A DNA stretch of 57,782 bases. Source: DATFAS01 sp035254305. GTDB lineage: Bacteria; Bacillota; Bacilli; Aneurinibacillales; RAOX-1. Below are positions 1 to 9,326 of the stretch, in pieces. Where the stretch lies: positions 1 to 57,782 of the forward strand of contig DATFAS010000045.1 of assembly GCA_035254305.1 (NCBI GenBank), read 5' to 3'. The translations under genes were made by a program, and so were the position numbers. The notes beneath the pieces were generated by a model, which made no database searches, was not told the origin of the DNA, and was given only the letters and a program-made list of their open reading frames with translations. The first letter of the stretch is position 1, and each line of letters starts with the position of its first letter.

Positions 1-134
1 GGGTCAGAGTTTTGTCTCCAGCTTCCTTCAGATTCCACCTCACGGTGGACACCCTTGCTCTTGACTAGTGGTTGGTAACTACAAACCCCCACAGTGGACT
101 TTCACCACCTAGTTAATCGCCATGCGTGGCACAC
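1..134 (-). mobile_element. 5' end of a class-C-like group II intron (truncated by window edge)
   Basis: Read on the minus strand from 134 downward, the sequence opens with GTGTGCC, matching the GUGYG 5' end of group II introns, and then GCATGGCG. Further in are AAAGTCCACTG, GCAAGGGTGTCC, and GGTGGAATCTGAAGGAAGC followed by GGAGACAAA. This series is typical of domain I in bacterial class C introns. The 5' boundary is 134/135, immediately after a terminator hairpin and its T-tract, which is the usual class C target. The rest of the ribozyme and any reverse transcriptase lie outside the window, so completeness cannot be judged. The class assignment is inferred from motif recall and insertion site. 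Confidence 0.8.
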
Positions 135-135
135 C

Positions 136-174
136 AAAAAAGTCCTACATTGAGTACAATGTAGGACTTTTTTT
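136..174 (-). terminator. Bidirectional intrinsic terminator after the pyr operon and 46-residue ORF
   Basis: An 11-bp perfect stem, AGTCCTACATT at 141-151 with its complement at 158-168, closes a 6-nt loop. T-runs flank it on both strands (A136-A141 read on minus, T169-T174 on plus). It ends the minus-strand operon, and the group II intron begins two bases after the minus-strand T-run. Confidence 0.9.
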
Positions 175-175
175 C

Positions 176-316
176 TTACTTCTCTGGAACTTCAATTTCC
201 ATTTCTGATGCCTGTTCAACGACTTGAATAGCATCTTGAATCGTAGACTGATCTACGTTGGTGTACTGCGACATGTCCCTTAAAGTTCCTTTTGTTTTTA
301 CTTTTTTCTTATCCAT
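176..316 (-). CDS. Small hypothetical protein, 46 residues
   Basis: The ORF opens with ATG at 316 and closes with TAA at 176-178. It is preceded by a strong ribosome binding site, TTAGGAGG with 9 nt to the start. The product begins MDKKKVKTKGTLRDMSQYTN and ends in an acidic tail (EMEIEVPEK); it has no membrane segment and no cysteine. A basic N-terminus, a Gln/Asp-rich middle and an acidic C-terminus suggest a small soluble protein. It lies 167 bp downstream of pyrE on the same strand, and the terminator at 136-174 follows its stop codon, so it may be the last gene of the pyr transcript or have its own promoter. I do not recognise the family and assign no function. Confidence 0.6.
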   Translation of the reverse strand: MDKKKVKTKGTLRDMSQYTNVDQSTIQDAIQVVEQASEMEIEVPEK

Positions 317-483
317 AGGAAAAGGCCTCCTAACCTAGGGTTCAATCCTTAATAAATTACCCATATGTGTGCCTTTTCACTCAACCTCTATCTAATTCCT
401 CTAGTGACGGTCGGTATTCAAATAATTTAAAATTCCTATACGTCAATGAAAGCTCTCAGCCTACCAAGCCGATGGCCTATGTT

Positions 484-1140
484 CTACCCCTTAGCATTCC
501 ATTGCTGGGTATATTCCTCAGGATTCATACGCCAAAAGGACAACTGCTCCATCTGCTCACTATTTAGAATCCCCATAGCCTTCGCTTGTTCAAGAAGTGC
601 TGTATAATTGCTTAGTGAAGTATAAGGAATACCGGATTGTTCAAATGCCAGACGAGCTTTCTCTAATTGATAGGAGAAAATGGCCAACACACAAAGCACA
701 TCTCCACCAGCTTCTTTTGCTGCAAGGGCTGCCTTGATGGAGCTTCCACCCGTTGAAATTAAATCCTCAATAACAATTACCTTTTGCCCAGCCTTAAGCA
801 TCCCTTCAATTTGGTTCTGTCTTCCATGCCCTTTTGCCTTATCACGAATATAGATCATAGGTAATCCTAGCTCTTCACTTACCCATGCTGCGTGAGGAAT
901 TCCTGCTGTTGCCGTTCCAGCAATCACTTCAGCCTGTGGATATTGTTCACGAATAAGTGCTGCAAAAGATTTGGCAATCTGACGACGAACCTCAGGAAAT
1001 GACATCGTCATCCGATTATCGCAATAAATCGGTGAACGAAGTCCTGATGTCCAAGTAAATGGTTGTTCTGGCTTGAGCAGGACAGCCTGAATTTCCAATA
1101 GCTTTTGGGCAATATCTTTTTCTCTTTGCTCGTTACTCAT
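484..1140 (-). CDS. pyrE: Orotate phosphoribosyltransferase
   Basis: This cytoplasmic enzyme joins orotate to PRPP to give orotidine 5'-monophosphate, the fifth step of UMP synthesis. The PRPP-binding loop VIVIEDLISTGGSS is clear in the second half, and IYCDNRMTMSFPEVR in the N-terminal third is typical of PyrE. From the ATG at 1140 the product is 218 residues, normal for the family. A GTG at 1149 is also in frame, but AAGGAG lies 8 nt before the ATG and would overlap the GTG, so 1140 is chosen. The start overlaps the pyrF stop by 8 bp, indicating translational coupling. It is the last recognisable pyr gene of the operon. Confidence 0.97.
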   Translation of the reverse strand: MSNEQREKDIAQKLLEIQAVLLKPEQPFTWTSGLRSPIYCDNRMTMSFPEVRRQIAKSFAALIREQYPQAEVIAGTATAGIPHAAWVSEELGLPMIYIRDKAKGHGRQNQIEGMLKAGQKVIVIEDLISTGGSSIKAALAAKEAGGDVLCVLAIFSYQLEKARLAFEQSGIPYTSLSNYTALLEQAKAMGILNSEQMEQLSFWRMNPEEYTQQWNAKG

Positions 1141-1849
1141 GGTTAACACTCCTTACAATTTCCTCCATGGCCGTGTGAGGATCCTGTGCTCCTGTAATCG
1201 GCCTTCCAATCACTATGTAATCTGAACCTAGGGTAAAGGCTTGATCAGGTGTCGTCATTCGTTTTTGGTCCCCAATATCACTGCCAAGTGGGCGAATTCC
1301 CGGTGTTACCGTAATAAATTCTTTTCCACAAGCTTCTTTAATAGCTTGAACTTCAAGTGGAGAGGCAACGACCCCTGAAAGACCTGCCTCCTTAGCTAAC
1401 CGTGCATAACGAACCACACAATCCTCAATACTGCCTTCGATTCCAAGTTCACCATTCATCATTTCTTTGGTTGTACTTGTCAGTTGGGTTACAGCAATCA
1501 GTAAAGGAGATACCCCACTACGTGCAGCACCCTTATTTAACCCTTCGAATGCCGCCTGCATCATAGCTAATCCACCCGCAGCGTGAACATTAACCATATC
1601 TACACCTAATTCACCCAAACTTTGCATAGCTCCCTTTGCAGTATTTGGGATGTCGTGTACCTTAAGATCTAAGAAGATTTTAAAGCCTTCCTTCTTAAGC
1701 ACCTCAATAATTTTAGGGCCTGCAGCATAATATAGCTGCATCCCAACTTTTACATACTTGGCACTACCATTTAGACGACCTGCACATTCAAGTGCCGTAT
1801 CCATGTTTGGAAAGTCTAGAGCCACAATAATACGTTCCCGAATATCCAT
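1133..1849 (-). CDS. pyrF: Orotidine 5'-phosphate decarboxylase
   Basis: It decarboxylates OMP to UMP, the last step of de novo pyrimidine synthesis, as a TIM-barrel homodimer. The hallmark catalytic segment FLDLKVHDIPNTAKGA holds the Asp-Lys-Asp network, and the phosphate-binding end VIGRPITGA is present. The ATG at 1849 overlaps the pyrD stop as TAATG and gives 238 residues, matching family length; a GTG three codons upstream is the alternative. Tight overlaps on both sides (1 bp with pyrD, 8 bp with pyrE) place it firmly in the operon. Confidence 0.97.
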   Translation of the reverse strand: MDIRERIIVALDFPNMDTALECAGRLNGSAKYVKVGMQLYYAAGPKIIEVLKKEGFKIFLDLKVHDIPNTAKGAMQSLGELGVDMVNVHAAGGLAMMQAAFEGLNKGAARSGVSPLLIAVTQLTSTTKEMMNGELGIEGSIEDCVVRYARLAKEAGLSGVVASPLEVQAIKEACGKEFITVTPGIRPLGSDIGDQKRMTTPDQAFTLGSDYIVIGRPITGAQDPHTAMEEIVRSVNHE

Positions 1850-2763
1850 TATTTCCACCCCGCACCAATCAATTCGGTAATCGATTGAACCCCCATTTTA
1901 TCCAACCATGCTTCAAGATCATTAATAATAGTAGGACATACAAATGGATCAATGAAATTGGCTGTTCCCACAGCAACCGCTGAAGCACCCGCGAGGAAAA
2001 ATTCGATAACATCCTCCGCTGAGCTAATTCCCCCCATACCAATGATAGGAATTTTCACCTGTTGGCTGACTTGCCAAATCATACGAATCGCTACAGGCTT
2101 CACAGCAGGACCTGACAATCCACCCACTTGGTTAGCTAGAATAGGTTTACGTGTTTTCAGATCAATTCTCATCCCAAGAAGAGTATTGATCATGCTGAGT
2201 CCATCTGCTCCCGCTTCCTCAACCGCTTTGGCAATCGACACAATGTCGGTAACATTTGGTGAAAGCTTAACAAAAACAGGTACTTTACTTACCTTTTTGA
2301 TTTCCTTAGTTAGTTCAGCGGCAATAACCGGATCGGTACCGAAGGTAATTCCACCGCACTTCACATTAGGGCAGGAGATATTAAGCTCGATAGCTGCCAC
2401 ATTGGCCACTTGTGAAATCTTCTCCGCTACTTCCACATAATCTTCAGTTGTAGTCCCCGCAATATTCACGACAACCGGAACATCGTACTGAGATAACCAC
2501 GGAAGTTCTTCAGCTACAACCTTATCTAATCCTGGGTTCTGTAAGCCAATCGCATTGAGCATGCCACCTGGGGTTTCTGCTACCCGCGGAGTCGGGTTAC
2601 CCATTCTTGTTTCTAATGTTGTAGCCTTCACAGCAATGGCACCAAGGACACTCAAATCATAGAACCTAGAATACTCTCTCCCAAATCCAAAACAGCCAGA
2701 AGCCGGCATGATCGGATTCTTCAGAGTAATACCAGCAAGCTCTACACTCAATCGGGATTTCAT
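1849..2763 (-). CDS. pyrD: Dihydroorotate dehydrogenase B, catalytic FMN subunit
   Basis: It oxidises dihydroorotate to orotate on FMN and passes electrons to the PyrK subunit and NAD. The class 1 catalytic cysteine lies in ELNISCPNVKCGG, and the FMN phosphate-binding end IIGMGGISSAEDVIEF is present. The ORF extends upstream to 2808, but GGGAGGTGG sits 7 nt before the ATG at 2763, which also overlaps the pyrK stop as TAATG. From 2763 the product is 304 residues, usual for the type 1B form. Its neighbour pyrK confirms the NAD-dependent heterotetrameric type rather than the membrane quinone type. Confidence 0.96.
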   Translation of the reverse strand: MKSRLSVELAGITLKNPIMPASGCFGFGREYSRFYDLSVLGAIAVKATTLETRMGNPTPRVAETPGGMLNAIGLQNPGLDKVVAEELPWLSQYDVPVVVNIAGTTTEDYVEVAEKISQVANVAAIELNISCPNVKCGGITFGTDPVIAAELTKEIKKVSKVPVFVKLSPNVTDIVSIAKAVEEAGADGLSMINTLLGMRIDLKTRKPILANQVGGLSGPAVKPVAIRMIWQVSQQVKIPIIGMGGISSAEDVIEFFLAGASAVAVGTANFIDPFVCPTIINDLEAWLDKMGVQSITELIGAGWK

Positions 2764-3551
2764 TATAGAGCCACCTCCCGAATTCCGAACACTGGTCCAT
2801 CTACACAAATTTTAAAGTAGGAGTTCTCTTCTTCTACAGTTGGACAGACACATGCAAGACATGCACCTACTCCACAGCCCATTCTCTGCTCCAAGGAAAC
2901 ATAGACTTCTTTATTTGATAATTGATAACGATCTTTAAGAGCCTTCAGCATGGGAATCGGACCACAAGAATAAAGAACATCCCATTCATCATCCGTAAGA
3001 CCAAATTTCTCGGTCATAATATCTGTGACAACACCCTGATGGCCAACAGACCCATCAATGGTTGTCACATATACAGGTCCTAATTGACCTAATTCTTCTT
3101 GTAAGAATACCTGGTTAGAAGTACCGAATCCAATAATGCTCGTAACTTTGACACCTTTTTTCACCAACTGCTTACCCAGATAAAGCAGGGGTGGAACACC
3201 AACACCACCACCTACTAATACAGCATGTTCTCCTGCCTTCCTCTGGTTAATTGGGAATCCCTCACCTAAAGGACCAAGGACATCAATTTCAACACCAGCT
3301 ACAGCTTCACTTAAAATCTTCGTTCCAGATCCTTCTACCCGGTAAATCATATCTAGAATTGCATTGTCGGTATCCACATCACAAATACTAATCGGCCGAC
3401 GAAGAAGTGGATCAATTCCAGGGCCACACTTTACGTGTAGAAATTGACCTGGCCACGTCATTTGCCGAACTAATTCGCCCTGCAGGCGGACCCGATATAC
3501 ACGGTCCGCCACAGGAGCATTCGAGATGACTGTTAAATGGCCTTTATCCAT
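2763..3551 (-). CDS. pyrK: Dihydroorotate dehydrogenase B, electron transfer subunit
   Basis: This iron-sulfur flavoprotein carries electrons from PyrD FMN through a 2Fe-2S cluster and FAD to NAD. The N-terminal half is a ferredoxin-reductase FAD barrel with LLRRPISICDVD; the middle has the nucleotide motif VGGGVGVPPLLYLGK and the NAD-domain CGPIPML. The C-terminal cluster motif EQRMGCGVGACLACVCP supplies the cysteines, with a further Cys near the end (FKICVDGP). At 262 residues it is close to family length. AGGAGG lies 9 nt before the ATG. It overlaps carB by 8 bp and pyrD by 1 bp. Confidence 0.96.
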   Translation of the reverse strand: MDKGHLTVISNAPVADRVYRVRLQGELVRQMTWPGQFLHVKCGPGIDPLLRRPISICDVDTDNAILDMIYRVEGSGTKILSEAVAGVEIDVLGPLGEGFPINQRKAGEHAVLVGGGVGVPPLLYLGKQLVKKGVKVTSIIGFGTSNQVFLQEELGQLGPVYVTTIDGSVGHQGVVTDIMTEKFGLTDDEWDVLYSCGPIPMLKALKDRYQLSNKEVYVSLEQRMGCGVGACLACVCPTVEEENSYFKICVDGPVFGIREVAL

Positions 3552-6500
3552 GAAGTACAGCCTCCTGCTTTGGGTTCATAAATTGAGGCATGGACTCAGT
3601 TCCAAAAGTAATGGTCTCGATTACTCGTAACAATGCCTTAGCTGTATCCAATGAGGTTAAGCAAACCACACCATTTTCTACAGCTTCACGACGAATTCTA
3701 AAGCCGTCACGTTCAGGTGTTTTACCTTTGGTTAGCGTATTAATCACGATGCTTGCCTCACCTGTACGGATTAAGTCAAGAAGGTTCGGACTACCCGAAC
3801 TTACCTTATTCACAACCGTTACTCTAAGCCCTGCACCTTCCAGCATAGCAGCTGTACCTGAAGTTGCATAAAGCTTAAATCCAAGATCAGAGAAGCCACG
3901 AATGATATCAAGTGATTCATCCTTATCTTTATCCGCAACCGTTACTAAAACAGAGCCATAGGTTGGAATCTTCATTCCTGAAGCAACCAAACCTTTGTAA
4001 ATAGCTTTAGAAAGGTTCTTATCTCGCCCCATTACCTCACCGGTTGATTTCATTTCTGGTCCTAATGTAATATCCACACGACGAAGCTTCGCAAAGGAGA
4101 ATACAGGTACTTTAACCGAGATATGCTCTGCCTCTGGATGGTATCCAGGAGTGAAGCCTTCTCCACGAATGGTTCCACCAAGGATTACCTTCGTTGCAAG
4201 GTTAGCCATTGGAATTCCTGTAACTTTACTTAGGAAAGGTACCGTTCTAGAAGAACGGGGGTTGACCTCAATCACATAAACCTTCTCATCATGGATAACA
4301 AACTGTATATTTAACAAGCCTTTTACTTTTAGCCCAAGGGCGATCTTCGTTGTAATCTCAATAATTTGCTGTTTAATCTCTTGGCTAATACTTTGTGGAG
4401 GATATACCGCTATCGAATCTCCAGAGTGAACTCCAGCCCGTTCAATATGTTCCATAATTCCTGGAATGAGTACTTCTTTACCGTCGCAAATACCGTCCAC
4501 TTCAACTTCTCTACCTAACATATAGCGGTCAATGAGGACAGGATGTTGTGGGTTAATCTTAACGGCTTGTTCCATATAGCCTCGTAGCTCTGTTTCGTTA
4601 TACACAATCTCCATTGCCCGACCACCAAGTACATAGGATGGGCGAACAAGAACAGGATAGCCTAATGCTTTTGCCGTTTCAACTGCTGCAGAAACATTCG
4701 TAACGGTTTTTCCAAGAGGTTGTGAAATTTCAAGCTGACGAAGCAGTTTTTCAAATTTCTCACGATCCTCTGCGGTATCAATGCTTTCTAGGTCTGACCC
4801 TAGAATCCGCACGCCATGACGTTCAAGTCCTTCGGCTAGATTAATGGCAGTCTGCCCACCAAATTGTACAATCACACCTTCTGGCTTTTCTGCTTCAATA
4901 ATATTTAGTACATCCTCAAGGAAAAGTGGTTCGAAGTACAACCGGTCCGAGGTGTTGAAGTCAGTCGAAACGGTTTCTGGGTTGTTATTAATGATGACAG
5001 CCTCGTAGCCTGCTTCTTTAATGGCCCAAACTGCATGGACTGTTGCATAATCGAACTCGATACCTTGACCAATCCGGATAGGTCCAGAACCAAGTACAAT
5101 CACACGTTTTTTACCAGTTTCTTCTCGCTCATCTTCTTCTTCATAGGTAGAATAGTAGTATGGAGTTTCTGCTTCAAATTCTGCCGCACAGGTATCTACC
5201 ATTTTATATACAGGTACAATTCCATTTTTCTCCCGTAACGCACAAATTTCTTCTACTGATTTCGAGGTTAATTCCCCGATTTTGCGATCGGTAAACCCTA
5301 GACGCTTTACATCTCTTAATAACGTATGGTCTAAATCACCCTTTTGCAGGCGTTGTTCGAAATCAATGATTCGATTAAATTTCACCAAGAAGAATAGATC
5401 AATCTTTGTTAGATTGTGAATCTCCTCTATCGTCATTCCTCTACGCATTGCTTCCATTACGAGGAAGATCCGTTCATCGTCAGCAACTACTAGTCGTCTT
5501 TCAAGTTCCTCTGCCGATAATTCAGTTGCTTCTTTCAGTTCCAAATGGTAGGTGCCAATTTCTAGGGAACGTACAGCCTTAAGGATCGATTCCTCGAAGG
5601 TTCTACCAATTGCCATTATTTCCCCTGTGGCCTTCATCTGTGTACCTAATTTACGATTGGCAGAAACAAATTTATCGAAAGGCCAACGTGGAATCTTCGT
5701 AACCACATAGTCAATAGATGGTTCAAAGCAAGCATAGGTCTTTTTGGTAACTGGATTTTCAAGCTCATCAAGCGTGTATCCAATAGCAATCTTCGCTGCC
5801 ATTTTAGCAATCGGATAGCCTGTTGCCTTAGAAGCTAAGGCAGATGAACGGCTCACGCGAGGATTTACCTCAATGACATAGTATTGGAAGCTATATGGGT
5901 CTAATGCTAACTGTACATTACAGCCACCCTTAATATTTAATGCATCAATAATCTTAAGGGAAGCAGAACGAAGCATTTGATATTCACGATCGGACAAAGT
6001 CTGGCTTGGGGCCACTACAATACTGTCCCCTGTGTGAATCCCTACAGGGTCCACATTCTCCATATTACAAACCACGATCGAGTTTCCAATTCCATCACGC
6101 ATCACTTCATATTCAATTTCTTTAAAACCTGCAATACTTTTTTCTACTAAACACTGAGTGATTGGGCTATATTTAAGACCGCTAGCAACAACTTCTCGTA
6201 AGCTTTCCTCGTTATCGACAATACCTCCACCTGTACCACCAAGTGTATAAGCAGGACGAACAATAATGGGGTAGCCTATTTTGTTTGCAAAGACCACGGC
6301 TTCTTCTACTGTTTGAATGATATCACTATCTGGAACAGGTTCGTTAATCTCATACATAAGATCACGGAACAGATCACGATCTTCTGCTTTTTTAATAGCC
6401 TCAAGGTCAGTACCTAGTAGCTTAACACCTTCTTCCTGAAGCACACCTGCTTCAGATAGTTCCTTAGCAAGATTTAAACCTGTTTGACCACCTAGTGTGG

Positions 6501-6762
6501 CAAGTAATCCATCCGGCTTCTCTTGACGAATCACTCTTGAAACAAACTCTAAGGTTAATGGTTCGATATAGACTTTATCGGCAATATTGGTGTCAGTCAT
6601 GATCGTAGCAGGATTACTGTTGATTAGAATAACTTCTAGCCCTTCTTCTTTTAACGCCTGACATGCCTGTGTTCCAGCATAGTCAAATTCAGCAGCTTGT
6701 CCAATGACGATCGGACCAGAACCAATAACTAAGATTTTCTTAAGATTAGCGAGTAGTGGCAT
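3544..6762 (-). CDS. carB: Carbamoyl-phosphate synthase, large subunit
   Basis: The large subunit makes carbamoyl phosphate from ammonia (delivered by CarA), bicarbonate and two ATP. At 1072 residues it has the full tandem architecture: two ATP-grasp halves, each opening with a GSGPI motif (GSGPIVIGQAAEFDYAGTQA near residue 14 and GSGPIRIGQGIEFDYATVHA near 560), an oligomerisation segment between them, and a C-terminal MGS-like allosteric domain (YATSGTAAML). Placement in the pyr operon indicates the pyrimidine-specific paralogue (PyrAB), expected to respond to UMP and PRPP. AAGGAGG precedes the ATG, and the start overlaps carA by 17 bp. Confidence 0.97.
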   Translation of the reverse strand: MPLLANLKKILVIGSGPIVIGQAAEFDYAGTQACQALKEEGLEVILINSNPATIMTDTNIADKVYIEPLTLEFVSRVIRQEKPDGLLATLGGQTGLNLAKELSEAGVLQEEGVKLLGTDLEAIKKAEDRDLFRDLMYEINEPVPDSDIIQTVEEAVVFANKIGYPIIVRPAYTLGGTGGGIVDNEESLREVVASGLKYSPITQCLVEKSIAGFKEIEYEVMRDGIGNSIVVCNMENVDPVGIHTGDSIVVAPSQTLSDREYQMLRSASLKIIDALNIKGGCNVQLALDPYSFQYYVIEVNPRVSRSSALASKATGYPIAKMAAKIAIGYTLDELENPVTKKTYACFEPSIDYVVTKIPRWPFDKFVSANRKLGTQMKATGEIMAIGRTFEESILKAVRSLEIGTYHLELKEATELSAEELERRLVVADDERIFLVMEAMRRGMTIEEIHNLTKIDLFFLVKFNRIIDFEQRLQKGDLDHTLLRDVKRLGFTDRKIGELTSKSVEEICALREKNGIVPVYKMVDTCAAEFEAETPYYYSTYEEEDEREETGKKRVIVLGSGPIRIGQGIEFDYATVHAVWAIKEAGYEAVIINNNPETVSTDFNTSDRLYFEPLFLEDVLNIIEAEKPEGVIVQFGGQTAINLAEGLERHGVRILGSDLESIDTAEDREKFEKLLRQLEISQPLGKTVTNVSAAVETAKALGYPVLVRPSYVLGGRAMEIVYNETELRGYMEQAVKINPQHPVLIDRYMLGREVEVDGICDGKEVLIPGIMEHIERAGVHSGDSIAVYPPQSISQEIKQQIIEITTKIALGLKVKGLLNIQFVIHDEKVYVIEVNPRSSRTVPFLSKVTGIPMANLATKVILGGTIRGEGFTPGYHPEAEHISVKVPVFSFAKLRRVDITLGPEMKSTGEVMGRDKNLSKAIYKGLVASGMKIPTYGSVLVTVADKDKDESLDIIRGFSDLGFKLYATSGTAAMLEGAGLRVTVVNKVSSGSPNLLDLIRTGEASIVINTLTKGKTPERDGFRIRREAVENGVVCLTSLDTAKALLRVIETITFGTESMPQFMNPKQEAVLHG

Positions 6763-7846
6763 GAACCTTGCCCTCCTTTTTGAATTCCTCGATCATATTC
6801 AAGAATCGATCAAATAAGTAACTAGAATCATAAGGGCCAGGTGAGGCCTCTGGATGATATTGTATCGAGAATGCAGGGTATTTGGTATGCTTGAGCCCTT
6901 CCACTGTATTATCGTTAATAGCGATATGGCTGATTTCTAAATCTTTACCTACAACCGATTCTGGTGTTACGGCATACCCGTGATTTTGAGAAGTGATAAA
7001 GGTTCTTCCTGTTTCGAATTCCTTAACGGGTTGGTTTCCGCCACGGTGGCCAAATTTCATTTTTTGTGTATCTGCACCACACGCTAAGGCAAATAATTGA
7101 TGCCCAAGGCAAATCCCAAAGAGAGGGTACTCACCCATGATCTCTCGGATCATTTCTACTGCTTCAGGAACATCCTTTGGATCCCCAGGTCCATTCGATA
7201 GAAGAATCCCATCTGGACGGATACGTCTAATTTCTTTTGCAGTCACATTATAAGGGACAACGACAACATCACATTGACGCTTCACTAAATCTCGAAGAAT
7301 TCCACTTTTGGACCCAAAGTCTACAAGCACCACCCTTGGGCCTCTTCCAGGAGACATGAATGTACTTTTGGTAGAAACAAGTGAAACTTGATTCGTTGGG
7401 TTTGGCGTTTGTTTTAATTTCTCTACAAATAGCTGTTCGTCTTCTGTCGAAGTGGTGATTACCCCTCTAAGAGTTCCATGCTCACGGATTTTACGAACTA
7501 GTTTACGTGTATCAATATCTGAAATACCAGGGATATCATATTCTTTCAATAAAGAATCTAATGATTGCTCACTCCGGAAGTTGCTAGGAAATTCACAGTG
7601 TTCTCTAACAACAAACCCATGGATAAATGGTCGAACCGATTCGAAGTCATCACGATTAATTCCATAGTTTCCAATCAAAGGATAGGTCATCGTTACAATT
7701 TGACCACAATAAGAAGGATCTGATAATACCTCTTGATACCCTGTTAGGCCTGTGTTAAATACCACTTCCCCAAAGGATTCACGTTCAGCTCCAAATGACT
7801 TACCTACAAATACACTGCCATCCTCTAAAATTAATTTAGCTATCAT
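6746..7846 (-). CDS. carA: Carbamoyl-phosphate synthase, small (glutaminase) subunit
   Basis: It hydrolyses glutamine and channels ammonia to CarB. The N-terminal CPSase small domain begins AKLILEDGSVFVGKSFG. The C-terminal class I amidotransferase domain has the nucleophile loop PLFGICLGHQLFAL, with the catalytic Cys, and the His-Glu pair in SIQYHPEASPGP. Length is 366 residues, normal for the pyr-operon form (PyrAA). GAGGGTGATC stands just upstream of the ATG. It lies 26 bp after pyrC and overlaps carB. Confidence 0.97.
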   Translation of the reverse strand: MIAKLILEDGSVFVGKSFGAERESFGEVVFNTGLTGYQEVLSDPSYCGQIVTMTYPLIGNYGINRDDFESVRPFIHGFVVREHCEFPSNFRSEQSLDSLLKEYDIPGISDIDTRKLVRKIREHGTLRGVITTSTEDEQLFVEKLKQTPNPTNQVSLVSTKSTFMSPGRGPRVVLVDFGSKSGILRDLVKRQCDVVVVPYNVTAKEIRRIRPDGILLSNGPGDPKDVPEAVEMIREIMGEYPLFGICLGHQLFALACGADTQKMKFGHRGGNQPVKEFETGRTFITSQNHGYAVTPESVVGKDLEISHIAINDNTVEGLKHTKYPAFSIQYHPEASPGPYDSSYLFDRFLNMIEEFKKEGKVHATTR

Positions 7847-7872
7847 GTATCGATCACCCTCTTATTCAGTAT

Positions 7873-9162
7873 TTAAATGGTTTTTATAACCTCTTCTCGT
7901 TTCCAAACAATAGATCCCGCAACCATGGTCATTACTGGCCATCCTTGCAGCTTCCAGCCTTTAAATGGTGTGTTTTTTCCCTTGCTTGCGAACTCGCTAG
8001 GGTTTACCTCTCTTTGTGTCTCTAAATCGACAACCACAAGATCTGCAATAGAGCCTTCCTCAACTTTGCCCCAAGGCAAACCGAATAGTTCTGCTGGTTT
8101 ACGCGTCATCTTATCTATAATTTCTTGAAGGGTGAAATCCCCAGTAAGTACTAAGTGTGTATATAAAAGTGGGAAGGCTGTTTCTAGACCAACAATTCCA
8201 AATGGTGCAAGCTCCATTCCCTTTTTCTTTTCTTCCTCTGTATGTGGAGCATGGTCCGTTACAATAATATCGATTGTCCCATCCTTTAAGGCTGCTAATA
8301 AGGATTCACGATCTTTCGGCGAACGAAGTGGAGGATTCATTTTGTAGTTCGCATCAAGACCTGGAATGTCTTCATCCGTAAGTATTAAATGATGAGGACA
8401 AACCTCCGTTGTTACAGGTAATCCTAATTCCTTAGCGTAGCGTACATGTCTAATAGACTGCTCCGTACTAATATGACAGATATGATAATGAACACCCGTT
8501 GCCTCTGCCAACAGAATATCCCTAGCCACATGAATGGCTTCCGATTCATTCGGAATCCCTTTTAAACCATGTTTCTCGGCAAATACTCCCTCGTGAACGA
8601 TTCCTCCCTTAACAAGGGTGTCCTCCTCACAGTGCGCAATGACCGGAAGCTCAAGACTTTTGGCCAGTTTCATAGCTTCCTTCATCACCTTCGCGCTTTG
8701 TACACCGACCCCATCATCCGACACTCCTACGATACCTGCTCTCTTAAGAGCTGCCATATCCGTTAGCCGGTCCCCTAATTCACGAACGGTTATACTTGCA
8801 ATCGGTAATACTCGCACGACTCCTTCGCGCTTTGTTTTTTCTTTTATATATTCAACGACCTCTACACTATCTGTGATTGGTCGCGTATTAGGCATAGAAG
8901 CAATGGCTGTAAATCCACCTCTTGCCGCTGCTGCTAATCCGGTTGCTATTGTCTCCTTCGCTTCAAACCCGGGCTCACGAAGATGAACATGCATATCAAT
9001 AAAACCAGCCGATACAAACTTTCCTTTTACGTCAATTTCTTTATGTCCATCTTCCACAATGATTTCAGCTATCTTCGAGATTTTATCATCTTCAATTAAT
9101 AGATCCCGTTTCACCAATTCACCGTTCACTAGTATTTTTCCGTTTTTGATTAGGATGCCCAA
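7873..9162 (-). CDS. pyrC: Dihydroorotase
   Basis: This zinc amidohydrolase closes carbamoyl aspartate to dihydroorotate. Metal ligands are visible: DMHVHLREPG (HxH), VIAHCEE, HYHICHIST and the aspartate in IVTDHAPH. It is 429 residues, the class I length of Gram-positive bacteria. Translation most likely begins at a TTG at 9162, preceded by GGGGAGGGAGAGCTA; no ATG or GTG sits at the N-terminal motif GILIKNGK. It is the first gene of the operon here. In B. subtilis pyrB and others precede it, but here the attenuator leader does. Confidence 0.96.
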   Translation of the reverse strand: MGILIKNGKILVNGELVKRDLLIEDDKISKIAEIIVEDGHKEIDVKGKFVSAGFIDMHVHLREPGFEAKETIATGLAAAARGGFTAIASMPNTRPITDSVEVVEYIKEKTKREGVVRVLPIASITVRELGDRLTDMAALKRAGIVGVSDDGVGVQSAKVMKEAMKLAKSLELPVIAHCEEDTLVKGGIVHEGVFAEKHGLKGIPNESEAIHVARDILLAEATGVHYHICHISTEQSIRHVRYAKELGLPVTTEVCPHHLILTDEDIPGLDANYKMNPPLRSPKDRESLLAALKDGTIDIIVTDHAPHTEEEKKKGMELAPFGIVGLETAFPLLYTHLVLTGDFTLQEIIDKMTRKPAELFGLPWGKVEEGSIADLVVVDLETQREVNPSEFASKGKNTPFKGWKLQGWPVMTMVAGSIVWKREEVIKTI

Positions 9163-9208
9163 TAGCTCTCCCTCCCCTTCTTGATTTTCTTAGTATGGCC
9201 AAATACAG

Positions 9209-9241
9209 AAAAAAGGCTTCCTGCGTGCTGACAGGAAGCCT
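9209..9241 (-). terminator. Pyr operon attenuator: intrinsic terminator in the leader
   Basis: On the minus strand AGGCTTCCTG (9241-9232) pairs with its complement (9223-9214) around an 8-nt loop, followed by TTTTTT. It stands about 50 nt before the pyrC start and downstream of the PyrR-type binding hairpin, the standard layout for PyrR-mediated attenuation. When UMP-bound PyrR holds the upstream hairpin this terminator should form; otherwise an antiterminator should compete. Confidence 0.88.
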
Positions 9242-9326
9242 AGAACGAATATACGAAAGAAAGGTAGACAAATGCCTCCCTACGACGATACGGTAAGTAT
9301 CTTTAAGAGCTATTCGTTAATCCGAC

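Noticed and set aside
1952..2440. A 162-codon plus-strand ORF opposite pyrD
   Set aside because: Shadow of a real gene with clear dihydroorotate dehydrogenase motifs on the other strand.
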